A stretch of DNA of 64,000 bases from Sphaerotilus montanus (GTDB lineage Bacteria > Pseudomonadota > Gammaproteobacteria > Burkholderiales > Burkholderiaceae_C): assembly GCF_013410775.1 (NCBI RefSeq), contig NZ_JACCFH010000001.1, positions 1,550,001-1,614,000 on the forward strand, read 5' to 3'. The notes under the pieces are model-generated. The model had not been told where the DNA came from. It did no database searches and saw only the letters and a list, made by a program, of their open reading frames with translations. Positions 26,183 to 35,319 of this stretch are shown here, one piece after another. The position numbers and the translations under genes are program-made. Within the stretch, counting starts at the first letter, position 1; every line of letters starts with the position of its first letter.

Positions 26183-27103
26183 ATGTCGCACGCCCTGCCG
26201 TCCCTTGCACCCGCCACGACTGATCCCGCGGCGCTCCCCGCCAGCGGGTGGTCGTGCTGGATCCTGCTCGGGCGCCGCGCGGTCAAGGCCTGGATCGACG
26301 ACCGCGCGGCCAGCATGGGCGCGGCGCTGGCCTACTACACGCTGTTCTCGCTGGCACCGCTGTTGCTCATCGTCATCTCGGTGGCCGGGCTGGTGTTCGG
26401 ACCGGAAGCCGCCCGCGGCGAGATCGAGGCCCAGATGCGTGGCCTCATCGGCGAGGCCGGCGCGGTCTCGCTGCAGGCGCTGCTGGCCAGCGTGAACCGC
26501 CCGACCGACGGCCTGGTGGCCACGCTGTTCGGCCTCGGCCTGATGCTGGTGGGTGCCACCACCGTGTTCGCCGAACTGCAGGACACGCTCGACCACATCT
26601 GGCGCGCCCCCGCACGGCCGGCCAGCGGCCTGTGGAGCCTGCTGCGCGCACGGGTGCTGTCCTTCGGGCTGATCCTGGGGGTGGGTTTCCTGCTGGTCGT
26701 GTCGCTGCTGTTCAACACCGTGCTGGCGGTCGTGCAGCACTGGTGGGCACCGGGTCTGGGCGAGGCCTTTGCCGGCGTGGCGGGACAGGCCGCCAGCTTC
26801 ACGCTGATGACCCTGCTGTTCGCGATGATCTACAAGATCATGCCGCGCGCCCGCATCGCCTGGACCGACGTCTGGATCGGCGCGCTGGTGACCGCGGGCC
26901 TGCTCACCGCGGGCCGCCACGGCATCGGCCTGCTGATCGCCACCAGCGGCGCCGCGGCGGGTTATGGCGCGGCCGGCTCGCTGGTGGTGCTGCTGCTGTG
27001 GGTCTACTACTCGGCGCAGATCTTTCTGCTGGGGGCGGAGTTCACCTGGGTCTATGCCCATGCGCTCGGCTCCCACCGCGGCACGGCGGCGGTGCGGGCA
27101 TGA
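26183..27103 (+). CDS. YihY/virulence factor BrkB family membrane protein
   Basis: This inner-membrane protein of about 306 residues has six hydrophobic segments. Family motifs include MGAALAYYTLFSLAPLLLIVI in the first helix, ELQDTLDHIWRAP in a loop, and the C-terminal WVYYSAQIFLLGAEFTWVYA. It was once misnamed tRNA-processing RNase BN; the real function is unknown, perhaps export. ATGs at 26111 and 26126 are also in frame. I prefer 26183 (MSHALPSLAP), though no site has a strong ribosome signal. It overlaps the AsmA gene by four bases. Confidence 0.88.
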   Translation: MSHALPSLAPATTDPAALPASGWSCWILLGRRAVKAWIDDRAASMGAALAYYTLFSLAPLLLIVISVAGLVFGPEAARGEIEAQMRGLIGEAGAVSLQALLASVNRPTDGLVATLFGLGLMLVGATTVFAELQDTLDHIWRAPARPASGLWSLLRARVLSFGLILGVGFLLVVSLLFNTVLAVVQHWWAPGLGEAFAGVAGQAASFTLMTLLFAMIYKIMPRARIAWTDVWIGALVTAGLLTAGRHGIGLLIATSGAAAGYGAAGSLVVLLLWVYYSAQIFLLGAEFTWVYAHALGSHRGTAAVRA

Positions 27104-29097
27104 CCCCGCGCTGGCGCCCGGGCCGTCCCCTGCTCGGCGGGCTGGGTCTGCTCGCGCTGCTCTGCATCGGCTTCGCCTGGGGCGAGCGGGCGGGCTGGCC
27201 CTGGCTGGCGCAACCCCTGGCGCGGGTCCTGAGCGACCGGCTCGGGCGCACGGTGCAGTTCGGCGCGGACGGGTCAGACCGGCTGCAGCTCCATCTGCTC
27301 GGCGGGGTGCGGCTCCAGGCCGACCGGCTGCAGGTGGCGCCACCCGCCTGGGCCGCCAGCCGCCCGCCCACGCTGGACGCGCAGACGGTGCAGCTCGACC
27401 TGCGCTACCGCGATCTGCTGACCGGCTGGCGCGGCGGCGCGCTGGTCGTGCAGCGCCTGCAGGCCGATCGTCTGGCGCTGGACCTGCTGCGCGACCAGGA
27501 CGGCCGCGCCACCTGGCAGACCGGCCAGGGCGCACCCGACACGGACGTGCCGCCGCCGCCGGTGCAGGTACGCACGCTGGCCGTGCAGAACGGCACCGCG
27601 CAATTGCAGGACGACGCCCGGCAGCTCACGCTGGCGCTGGACTTCTCGCTGGCGCAAGGAGCAGCTGGTCCGGGCATCCAGGCCAGCGCCACCGGCCGCT
27701 TGCGCCAGGAGGCCATCACCGCGGCGCTGCGCACCCAGGGCCCGCTGCCCTGGGTGTCCGGGCCGGATCCCGTGGAGACCGGGCTGACGTTCAATCTGCA
27801 GGTCGGTCAGGCCGCGCTGGCCTTCGACGGGCGGGCCGGGAGCCTGTCGACGCTGGAGGGCCTGCGCGGCACCTTCGGCGTCGGCGGGCTGTCGCTGGCG
27901 CCGGTCGGACGGGCGCTCGACCTGACGCTGCCGGCCAGCCATCCCTTTGCCGCGGCCGGCAGCGTGGCGCACCACGCGAACCGCTGGGATCTGGACATCG
28001 TGCTCGCCACCGTGGGCCGCAGCAGCGTCCACGGGCAGGTGCACCACGACACCGTCGGCGGGCGGGGCCGGGTGACCGGGTCGCTCGTCAGCCCGCTGTT
28101 CCAGTTGCGCGATCTGGCGCCTGCGATCGGCGCAGCCCCCGCCGGCACCCCCGCCCCGGCCGGACGCCGCCACCGCACCCTGCCAGACCGCCCCTTCGAC
28201 CTGGCCGCGCTGCGGGCGATGGATGCCGACGTGCAGCTGTCCGTGGCGCGGCTGGACCTCGGCACCCCGGCGCTGCAGGCCGTGCAGGCACTCGACACCC
28301 GGCTGCGGCTGGACGCCGGCGTGCTGGTGCTGGACGCCCTGACCGCCCGCCTGGCCGATGGCCGGGTGACCGGCCGCCTCCAGCTCGACGGCCGGCAGAC
28401 CCCCGCCCGCTGGGACACCACCCTGCGGGTGCACGGCCTGCGGCTCGAACACTGGGTCCGCGCCGTGAACCGGCCGGGCCAGCCGCCCTATGCCAGCGGC
28501 CAGCTCGGCATGACCCTGCAGGTGGCTGGCCGCGGACGCTCCACGGCCGAACTGCTGGCCACGGCCAACGGGCGCGCGGTGCTGCTGTGGACGCGGGGCG
28601 CCATCTCGCACCTGCTGGTCGAAGCGGCCGGACTGGACCTGGCGCAGGGGCTCGGGGTGCTGCTGGTCGGCGACGATGTGCTCCCGGTCACCTGCGGCGC
28701 GGCCGATCTCCGGATCCACGACGGACGGCTGACCCCGACCATCCTGATGGTGGATACCCGCGACTCCACGCTCTGGGTGGAAGGCCAGGCCTCGTTCGCC
28801 AGCGAAACGCTGGCGCTGACGGCGCGGGTGCATCCGAAGGATTTCAGCCCGCTGAGCCTGCGCTCGCCGCTGCGGGTGGAGGGCACGTTTGCCGCACCCC
28901 GGGTGCAACTCGAACGCGGTGCACTGCTCGGCCGGCTCGGGCCGGCGGCGCTGCTGGCGCTGGTCACGCCGCTGGCCGGGCTGCTGCCGCTGCTGGACAC
29001 GGGGGGCGACAGCGGTGCACCCGCGGTCGCCGGCTGCACCCGGCTGATGCGCGGGCAGGTGGGGCCGGTGGCGCTGGGGGCGACCCGGCAGCGCTGA
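27100..29097 (+). CDS. AsmA family protein
   Basis: This 665-residue protein has one N-terminal membrane anchor (LLGGLGLLALLCIGFAWG, about residues 11-28) and a large periplasmic part. Repeated beta-strand units and LRLEHWV, FASETLALTARVHPKDFSPLSLRSPLRVEGTF match the AsmA C-terminal domain. AsmA-like proteins are bridge-like carriers for phospholipid transport between membranes. The start ATG at 27100 overlaps the yihY stop (ATGA). Coupling with YihY may reflect joint envelope function, an inference. Confidence 0.88.
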   Translation: MTPRWRPGRPLLGGLGLLALLCIGFAWGERAGWPWLAQPLARVLSDRLGRTVQFGADGSDRLQLHLLGGVRLQADRLQVAPPAWAASRPPTLDAQTVQLDLRYRDLLTGWRGGALVVQRLQADRLALDLLRDQDGRATWQTGQGAPDTDVPPPPVQVRTLAVQNGTAQLQDDARQLTLALDFSLAQGAAGPGIQASATGRLRQEAITAALRTQGPLPWVSGPDPVETGLTFNLQVGQAALAFDGRAGSLSTLEGLRGTFGVGGLSLAPVGRALDLTLPASHPFAAAGSVAHHANRWDLDIVLATVGRSSVHGQVHHDTVGGRGRVTGSLVSPLFQLRDLAPAIGAAPAGTPAPAGRRHRTLPDRPFDLAALRAMDADVQLSVARLDLGTPALQAVQALDTRLRLDAGVLVLDALTARLADGRVTGRLQLDGRQTPARWDTTLRVHGLRLEHWVRAVNRPGQPPYASGQLGMTLQVAGRGRSTAELLATANGRAVLLWTRGAISHLLVEAAGLDLAQGLGVLLVGDDVLPVTCGAADLRIHDGRLTPTILMVDTRDSTLWVEGQASFASETLALTARVHPKDFSPLSLRSPLRVEGTFAAPRVQLERGALLGRLGPAALLALVTPLAGLLPLLDTGGDSGAPAVAGCTRLMRGQVGPVALGATRQR

Positions 29098-29218
29098 ACT
29101 GCACGCGGGGCCGCTGTCGGACGACGCCGACACGGCGGCGGCACGCTGGCCGATGGTGCGCGGGCCATTCGGCGCCTACGCTGAGGCCATGCACTGCCAA
29201 CCGCTGAAAGGACTTCCC

Positions 29219-29725
29219 ATGAACGCCACCCGCACCTCCACCGCCGCATCCACCACCGCCTCGTCTTCCCGTCTGCGCTGGGCCGTGCTGACCGCCGCAT
29301 CGTCCCTGGTGCTGCTGGCCGCCTGCGGCAAGCAGGACGACCGCACCGTCGGCCAGAAGGTCGATGCCACGGTGAACGCCGTGGAACAGAAGACCGACGA
29401 CGCCGCCGAGAAGCTGCGCCAGGAGTCGGCCGATCTGAAGGTGCGCTCCGGGGAAGCGCTCGACAAGGCCGCCGACAAGACCACCAGCGCGGCCAACCAG
29501 GTGGTCGCGACGGTCGAGGATGCGGCCATCACCACGGCCGTGAACGCCGAGCTGACCAAGGACCCGACGCTGAGCGCCCTGTCCATCAACGTCGACACCG
29601 CCGCAGGCGCCGTGACCCTGCGGGGCACCGCGCCCAGCACGGTGGCACGCGAGCGGGCCACGGCGCTGGCCATGGCCGTCAAGGGCGTGCGCAGTGTCGA
29701 TAACCAGCTGCTGATCAAGGGCTGA
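29219..29725 (+). CDS. BON-domain lipoprotein
   Basis: This 168-residue lipoprotein has a lipobox LLAAC with the modified cysteine at residue 36. A helical, charged linker (VNAVEQKTDDAAEKLRQES) precedes one BON domain (about 95-168: ITTAVNAELTKDPTLSALSINVDT, AGAVTLRGTA, then KGVRSVDNQLLI). BON domains bind phospholipid or outer-membrane partners and occur in OsmY and DolP. AAAGGA precedes the ATG at 29219; an earlier in-frame start at 29153 would give a poor signal peptide. Confidence 0.9.
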   Translation: MNATRTSTAASTTASSSRLRWAVLTAASSLVLLAACGKQDDRTVGQKVDATVNAVEQKTDDAAEKLRQESADLKVRSGEALDKAADKTTSAANQVVATVEDAAITTAVNAELTKDPTLSALSINVDTAAGAVTLRGTAPSTVARERATALAMAVKGVRSVDNQLLIKG

Positions 29726-29847
29726 CCCGCGACGCGACGCAACGCCTCCATCGATGACCGCTTCACCGGCAGGGATCCGGGAGCGCCAGGCGACGGCAGA
29801 AACGGCATGCGCCGCATGATCTTGTTCGCACCCCAGGAGACCGCACC

Positions 29848-30090
29848 ATGGACACCCTCTTCCATTCGATGAAGGAACTCTTCGCCCAGCTGGGCCTGGA
29901 CGACGATCCCGCCGCCATCCGCGCCTTCATCGCGCAGCACCGGCCGCTGCCGCTGGAAACCCGGCTGTTCGACGCGCCGTTCTGGTCGCCCTCGCAGAGT
30001 GCGCTGATCCGTGAGAAGCTGCAGGAGGACGGCGACTGGTCCGTCCTGATCGACACCCTGAACACACAGCTGCGCGCCAGCCCGGTCTGA
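29848..30090 (+). CDS. DUF2789 family protein
   Basis: This 80-residue acidic protein opens MDTLFHSMKELFAQLGL and contains FWSPSQSALIREKLQEDGDWSVLIDTLN (conserved core, near residue 46), the DUF2789 pattern. It has no membrane segment and no known activity. It lies eight bases before the sorbosone-dehydrogenase-like gene and may be co-transcribed with it. An AGGAG site precedes the ATG. Confidence 0.88.
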   Translation: MDTLFHSMKELFAQLGLDDDPAAIRAFIAQHRPLPLETRLFDAPFWSPSQSALIREKLQEDGDWSVLIDTLNTQLRASPV

Positions 30091-30098
30091 AGGTCGCC

Positions 30099-31445
30099 AT
30101 GCCCATGTCACGATGCACCAGCCCCACTGTCCGCCTGCCGATGGCCCTGGGCCTCGCGGTGCTGGCGCTCGCCGGCCTGACCGCCTGCGGTGAAACCGCG
30201 CGCCTCACCGTGCGCGACGGCACCGGCCCGGATCCCGTGCTGCCGCCTCCGGTGCGCACGCTGCTGCCGACGGCGGTGATCGCCCCGGCCGCCGGCTGGC
30301 CGGCCGGCCAGAAACCGACGCCCGCGCCCGGTCTGGCGGTGCAGGCCTTCGCCGAAGGGCTCGACCACCCGCGCTGGCTCTACCGCCTGCCCAATGGCGA
30401 CATCCTCGTCGCCGAGACCAACGCCCCCGCCCGTCCGCCCGCCACCGGGCTGCGCGCCTGGGCGACCCGCTACCTGATGGGCCGCGCCGGCGCCCGCTCC
30501 CCCAGTGCCGACCGCCTGCTGCTGCTGCGGGACGCCGATGGCGACGGTCAGGCCGAAACGCGGCATGTCTTCCTCGCCGGGCTGCACTCGCCGTTCGGCA
30601 TGGCGCTGGTCGATGGCCGGCTGTACGTGGCCAATGCCGACGCCGTGGTGTCGGTGCCCTACCGCGACGGTGACGTGCAGGCCAGCGAGGCGCCGACCCG
30701 GCTGGTCGGCCTGCCCGGCGGCCCGCGCAACCACCACTGGACCAAGAGCCTGATCGCCAGCCCCGACGGCCGCCACCTCTACGTCGGCGTCGGCTCGAAC
30801 AGCAACGTCGCCGAACACGGCCTGGCCGAAGAAGCCGGACGGGCCGCGGTCCACGAGATCGACCTGCCCGGCGGCGCATCGCGGATCTTCGCCAGCGGCC
30901 TGCGCAACCCGGTCGGCCTGGCCTGGACACCCGGTCCGGCGCCCCGGCTGTGGACCGTGGTCAACGAGCGCGACGAACTCGGCAGTGACCTCGTGCCCGA
31001 CTACCTCACCGCGGTCGAGCCCGGCGCCTTCTACGGCTGGCCCTGGAGCTACTACGGCGACCACGTCGACACCCGTGTCCAGCCACCCAACCCGGCCGCC
31101 GTCGCCCGCGCGCGCCGCCCCGACTACGCGCTCGGCCCGCACACCGCCTCGCTCGGCCTGGCGTGGCTCGACCAGGGACCGCTGCAGGCCGTGCTCGGCA
31201 CCGGCATGGTCGTCGGGCAGCACGGCTCGTGGAACCGCCAGCCGCCCTCGGGCTACCAGGTGGTCCACGTGCCCTTCGTCGGCGGCCGGCCCGGCGGCTG
31301 GCCCCGCACCGTGCTCGACGGATTCCTGGACGAGACCGGGCGGGCCCGCGGCCGGCCGGTCGGCGTGGCGCAGGACGCCAGCGGCGCGCTGCTCGTCGCC
31401 GATGACGTGGGCAATGTGGTCTGGCGCGTCACGCACCAACCGTGA
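30099..31445 (+). CDS. sorbosone dehydrogenase-like (PQQ/GDH-type beta-propeller) lipoprotein
   Basis: This 448-residue protein has a lipoprotein signal peptide with lipobox LTAC (C30). The mature part is a six-bladed glucose/sorbosone dehydrogenase-like propeller: GLDHPRWLYRLPNGDILVAE, RNHHWTKSLIASPDGRHLYVGVGSNSN, GLRNPVGLAW and VGQHGSWNR. Related soluble aldose dehydrogenases use PQQ in the periplasm. PQQ ligands cannot be checked by eye, so substrate and cofactor are inferred. A nine-base gap from the DUF2789 gene suggests one transcript. Confidence 0.85.
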   Translation: MPMSRCTSPTVRLPMALGLAVLALAGLTACGETARLTVRDGTGPDPVLPPPVRTLLPTAVIAPAAGWPAGQKPTPAPGLAVQAFAEGLDHPRWLYRLPNGDILVAETNAPARPPATGLRAWATRYLMGRAGARSPSADRLLLLRDADGDGQAETRHVFLAGLHSPFGMALVDGRLYVANADAVVSVPYRDGDVQASEAPTRLVGLPGGPRNHHWTKSLIASPDGRHLYVGVGSNSNVAEHGLAEEAGRAAVHEIDLPGGASRIFASGLRNPVGLAWTPGPAPRLWTVVNERDELGSDLVPDYLTAVEPGAFYGWPWSYYGDHVDTRVQPPNPAAVARARRPDYALGPHTASLGLAWLDQGPLQAVLGTGMVVGQHGSWNRQPPSGYQVVHVPFVGGRPGGWPRTVLDGFLDETGRARGRPVGVAQDASGALLVADDVGNVVWRVTHQP

Positions 31446-31479
31446 CACGCGCCGGAAACCTTGCGTCTATCATCCGCCC

Positions 31480-31854
31480 ATGCCGCACCCCCAGTTCACC
31501 TGCACCGTCCTTCCCGCCTATCTGGCTGAACACTCCGACGCGTCGAAAGGGATCTACGCCTTCTCGTACACCATCACGGTGGTCAACACCGGCGACACCG
31601 TGGCGCAGCTGATCGGGCGCCACTGGGTCATCACCGACGTCGCCGGCCACACCGAGGAAGTGCGCGGACTGGGCGTCGTCGGCCACCAGCCGGTGCTCAA
31701 GCCGGGCGAGCGTTTCGAGTACACGAGCTGGACCCGGCTCGCCACGCCGCGCGGCCAGATGCGCGGCACCTTCTTCTGCATGACCGAAGACGCGCAGCCC
31801 TTCGACACCCCCGTCCCCGCCTTCGAGCTGTCGCAAGCTCACGCACTGCATTGA
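31480..31854 (+). CDS. apaG: ApaG protein (Co2+/Mg2+ efflux-associated)
   Basis: This 124-residue fibronectin-III-like protein has the ApaG core: YAFSYTITVVNTGDTVAQLIGRHWVITD, GLGVVGHQPVLKPGERFEYTS, and TPRGQMRGTFFC. Function is still unclear; it is associated with cation resistance and often lies beside ksgA/apaH or, in Burkholderiales, other genes. The ATG at 31480 gives the standard N-terminus. The stop overlaps a TTG start of the next gene. Confidence 0.93.
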   Translation: MPHPQFTCTVLPAYLAEHSDASKGIYAFSYTITVVNTGDTVAQLIGRHWVITDVAGHTEEVRGLGVVGHQPVLKPGERFEYTSWTRLATPRGQMRGTFFCMTEDAQPFDTPVPAFELSQAHALH

Positions 31855-33845
31855 CGGGGCTGCTGCACCGCCTCCGCACGGTCTGGGCCGCACGCCCGGC
31901 CGCCGATCTGCCCACCCTGCTCGACACCGCCGACCCCGGCGCCCCGCGCGCCGATCGCCACCTCTGGCTGATCGCGCTGGTCGACGCCCTGCGCCCCGCC
32001 GACACCGCGGCCGGCGACACGGCCACGCCGCTGGCACGGCTGGGCCACCTGCTCGACCTGCTGGACGCCGACCCCCTGCTGGCCAGGCGCTGCCGCGTGC
32101 TGCTGCGCTCGGTCTTCGCCACCGCCGACGCCGGCACGCTGCTGGCGGATTTCGGGTTCTCGCCGCGCTCGGGCTTCGGTGCCGAGCTGATCGACCGGCT
32201 GCGCCTGCTCACCCTGCCCGGCACGCCCGACACCGGCGACCTCGGCCAGCTCTTCCAGATGGTCTTCCACGACCCGCGCGACGCCGACTGGCTCGGCGCC
32301 ATCGACGCGCCGACGCTGGCCCGCATCGAGCGGCTGCTGGTCGACGACCACGTGCGCGGACACTGGCACCAGGCGCTGATCGACTCGGTGCAGATGCTGG
32401 CCAGCCAGGTGCGGGCGGTCGGGCTGTCGGCGTCGATCCGGCCGCGCATCGATCCCACGCTGCTGGCCGACCGGCCCTTCCACCAGCTGGCCCAGGCCGC
32501 GGCGCTGCTCTCCGATGCGGCTGATCCACACGAACAGCAGCAGCAGATCAATTACCTGCGCGTGCTGCTCGACACCTGCCGGACGGCCGCCGCCAGCGTG
32601 CGCGAACACCTCGACGCCTGGGGCGTGTCGGTGGACGTGGTGTTCCAGATCGAGCAGCTCCACGAGCGCATCACCCGCATCGAGGCCCTGCTGAACTGCC
32701 TGGCCGCCGCCGAGCCGGCGCGCGAGTGGCAGCTGCTCACGGTGGCCTTTGCGCGCAGCGTGCAGACGCGGCGCAGCGTCGGCGCACTGTTCTCGCACCA
32801 CTACGCCATGCTGGCCCGCAAGGTCGCCGAGCGCAGCGCCGCCACCGGCGAGCACTACATCACCCGCACGCGGGACGAGTACGTCGACATGCTGCGCCGC
32901 GCCTGCGGCGGCGGACTGGTGATCGCGGGCACGACGTTCCTGAAATTCTTCATCGGCGCGGTCACGCTCTCGGCGTTCTGGGCCGGCTTCTGGACCGGCA
33001 CCAACTACGCGGCCAGCTTCGTGCTGATCCACCTGCTGCACTGGACCGTGGCGACCAAGCAGCCAGCGATGACGGCCCCCGCCATGGCCGCCAAGCTCGA
33101 AGGCGTGGTGGACAGCGACGCGGCCACCGAGGACTTCGTCGACGAGGTCACCCACCTGATCCGCACGCAGATCGCCGGCATCCTGGGCAATGTGCTGGTG
33201 GTGGCGCCGGTGGTGGTGCTGATGCAGCTCGCCGCCTGGGCGCTGCAGGGTGCGCCGCTGATCGATGCCCACACCGCCCACCACGTGCTGGACAAGCTCA
33301 CGCTGCTCGGGCCGACCCTGCTCTACGCGGCGTTCACCGGCGTGCTGCTGTTCCTGTCGAGCCTGATCGCGGGCTGGTGGGAGAACTGGTTCGTCTTCCA
33401 CCGCCTGGACAGCGCCATCGCGCACAACCCGCGCATCGTGCGCTGGCTGGGCCGCGCGCGGGCGCAGCGCTGGTCGGGCTGGTGGCGCGAGAACATCTCG
33501 GGGCTGGCCGCCAACTGCTCGCTGGGGATGATGCTCGGACTGGTACCGACACTGGCCGCCTTCTTCGGGCTTCCGATCGAGGTGCGCCACGTCACACTGT
33601 CGGCGGGCCAGATCGCGGCCGCGCTGGGCACGCTGGGGGTGCCGGTGCTGCACGATCCGGCCTTCTGGTGGTGCGTGGCGGCGATCCCGCTGACGGGCGC
33701 GCTCAACGTGCTGGTGAGCTTCACGCTGGCCTTCCGGCTGGCGCTGCGCTCGCGGGGGCTGAAGGTGCGTGACCGCGGGCGGCTCTATGCGGCGCTGCGC
33801 CGGCGCGCACGTTCGGCGCCGGGCAGTTTCCTGCGTCCGGCCTGA
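31851..33845 (+). CDS. Gcr-family site-specific recombinase-like membrane protein
   Basis: This 664-residue protein matches the SpecificRecomb family (COG4389, Gcr), named after a gonococcal gene. The N-terminal half is soluble and helical. From about residue 360 it has several hydrophobic segments (VIAGTTFLKFFIGAVTL, GILGNVLVVAPVVVLM, LLYAAFTGVLLFLSSLIAG). No tyrosine or serine recombinase motif is visible, so the name is doubtful; a membrane function looks more likely. The start is TTG at 31851 overlapping the apaG stop (TTGA); no in-frame ATG lies nearby. Confidence 0.82.
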   Translation: MTGLLHRLRTVWAARPAADLPTLLDTADPGAPRADRHLWLIALVDALRPADTAAGDTATPLARLGHLLDLLDADPLLARRCRVLLRSVFATADAGTLLADFGFSPRSGFGAELIDRLRLLTLPGTPDTGDLGQLFQMVFHDPRDADWLGAIDAPTLARIERLLVDDHVRGHWHQALIDSVQMLASQVRAVGLSASIRPRIDPTLLADRPFHQLAQAAALLSDAADPHEQQQQINYLRVLLDTCRTAAASVREHLDAWGVSVDVVFQIEQLHERITRIEALLNCLAAAEPAREWQLLTVAFARSVQTRRSVGALFSHHYAMLARKVAERSAATGEHYITRTRDEYVDMLRRACGGGLVIAGTTFLKFFIGAVTLSAFWAGFWTGTNYAASFVLIHLLHWTVATKQPAMTAPAMAAKLEGVVDSDAATEDFVDEVTHLIRTQIAGILGNVLVVAPVVVLMQLAAWALQGAPLIDAHTAHHVLDKLTLLGPTLLYAAFTGVLLFLSSLIAGWWENWFVFHRLDSAIAHNPRIVRWLGRARAQRWSGWWRENISGLAANCSLGMMLGLVPTLAAFFGLPIEVRHVTLSAGQIAAALGTLGVPVLHDPAFWWCVAAIPLTGALNVLVSFTLAFRLALRSRGLKVRDRGRLYAALRRRARSAPGSFLRPA

Positions 33846-33883
33846 GGCCGTGGTCCCCGGCGGACGCAGGGCTGCCGCTACAG

Positions 33884-34006
33884 TCAGCGGTCTTCCGGTT
33901 CGTCCTCGACCCGCTCGCCACCGCGGCGGCCCGAGAACATCGTCCACCAGACAATTCCGACCAGCAGCAACCCGGCCCCCAGTGCTTCCAGAATGATCAG
34001 CGTCAT
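33884..34006 (-). CDS. 40-residue single-span membrane protein
   Basis: This small gene encodes MTLIILEALGAGLLLVGIVW, then WTMFSGRRGG and an acidic tail ending EDEPEDR. It has one clear transmembrane helix (residues 3-22) followed by a basic stop-transfer patch. AGGAACAAGGAC precedes the ATG, a better ribosome site than that of the opposed mltA. The two start codons overlap head to head in a single CATG (34004-34007). Similar small membrane proteins may stay unannotated. Role unknown. Confidence 0.6.
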   Translation of the reverse strand: MTLIILEALGAGLLLVGIVWWTMFSGRRGGERVEDEPEDR

Positions 34007-35312
34007 GTCCTTGTTCCTCTCGAACCGCCCCGAATTCGTGCACCGCGTGCGCCAGCGGGCCGGGGCCGCCCTGGTGGCCGCGATTCTAGGCACGCTGGCC
34101 GGCTGTGGCGGCAGGCCGCTTCTGGCCCCCGCACCACCACCGCTGGACATCCCGCCGTCGGTGCAGACCCCGCCGCCCGCCGCCGTCGATGCCGAGATCC
34201 GCACGACGCCCCGCGGACGCTGGGTGCGCGGCGAGTGGTCGGACCTGCCGGGCTGGGACGCGGACCAGACGCTGATGGCCTGGCCGGCGCTGCAGCGCAG
34301 CTGCGACAAGGCCATCACCGCCGCCAACGGCGGCAACACCAGCGGCCGCGGCCTGGCGGCCGCCAGCATCGCCACTGGCACGGTCAGTTTCAGCCCCTAC
34401 GCCTTCGCATCCGAGTGGAACGCGCTCTGTCGCGAAGTGCGCCGCCTCGGCCCCGGCCCGAACGAGGCGCAGGTGCGCCAGCTGCTCCAGTCGCGGCTGC
34501 AGCCCTGGCGGGTGGAGAGCGCCGAAGGCAAGCCCGAGGGCCTGCTGACCGGCTACTTCGAGCCGCTGCTGGAGGCCAGCCGCGTGCGCACCGAGCGCCA
34601 CACCGTGCCGGTGTACGGCTTGCCGGCGGACCACGGCCTGCGCAAGCCCTGGTTCACCCGCGGCGAGATCGAGACCCAGCCCGCCGCCCAGGCCGCGCTG
34701 AAGGGCCGCGAGATCGCCTGGCTGGCCGATCCGATGGACCTGCTGCTGGTGCAGATCCAGGGCTCCGGCCGGCTCACCTTCACCGAGCCGGGCGGCATGC
34801 GGCGCATGGTGCGGCTGGCGTTCGCGGGACACAACGACCAGCCTTACCAGTCGGTCGGCCGCTGGCTGGTGGAGCAAGGCGCGTTCACGCTGGAGCAGGC
34901 GAGCTGGCCGGCGATCCGCCAGTGGGCGCGCCAGAACCCGCAGCGCGTCAAGGAGATGCTGGCGGTCAACACGCGCTATGTCTTCTTCCGCGAGGAGCCG
35001 CTGGCCGATCCCGCGATCGGCGCGGTCGGGGCCCAGGGCGTGCCGCTGACCCCCGGCCGCTCGATCGCGGTGGACAAGGACAGCATCCCCTACGGCACGC
35101 CCGTCTGGCTCGCCAGCACCGAGCCGCAGGTCTGGAGCCAGAACGCGCCGCCCGCCCGCCCGCTGCAGCGCCTCGTGCTGGCACAGGACACCGGCAGCGC
35201 GATCCTCGGCGCGGTGCGTGCCGACTACTTCTGGGGCTGGGGCGATGGCGTCGAGGAACGCGCCGGACGCACCAAGCAGCCGCTGAAGCTGTGGGTGCTG
35301 TGGCCGAAGTGA
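34005..35312 (+). CDS. mltA: membrane-bound lytic murein transglycosylase A
   Basis: MltA cleaves peptidoglycan glycan strands with formation of 1,6-anhydromuropeptides. The 435-residue protein has a lipobox LAGC, the GLLTGYFEPLLEAS entry to the MltA domain, QIQGSGRL, and the 3D-domain end with the catalytic aspartate in AQDTGSAILGAVRADYFWGWG. Starts at 33993, 34005 and a GTG at 34037 all give plausible signal peptides, and none has a clear ribosome site. I use 34005. Confidence 0.92.
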   Translation: MSLFLSNRPEFVHRVRQRAGAALVAAILGTLAGCGGRPLLAPAPPPLDIPPSVQTPPPAAVDAEIRTTPRGRWVRGEWSDLPGWDADQTLMAWPALQRSCDKAITAANGGNTSGRGLAAASIATGTVSFSPYAFASEWNALCREVRRLGPGPNEAQVRQLLQSRLQPWRVESAEGKPEGLLTGYFEPLLEASRVRTERHTVPVYGLPADHGLRKPWFTRGEIETQPAAQAALKGREIAWLADPMDLLLVQIQGSGRLTFTEPGGMRRMVRLAFAGHNDQPYQSVGRWLVEQGAFTLEQASWPAIRQWARQNPQRVKEMLAVNTRYVFFREEPLADPAIGAVGAQGVPLTPGRSIAVDKDSIPYGTPVWLASTEPQVWSQNAPPARPLQRLVLAQDTGSAILGAVRADYFWGWGDGVEERAGRTKQPLKLWVLWPK

Positions 35313-35319
35313 CGTCGGC

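Noticed and set aside
31851-33845. True site-specific recombinase able to move the nearby cassettes
   Set aside because: No tyrosine- or serine-recombinase motif is visible, several membrane segments are present, and it lies 10 kb from the attC.
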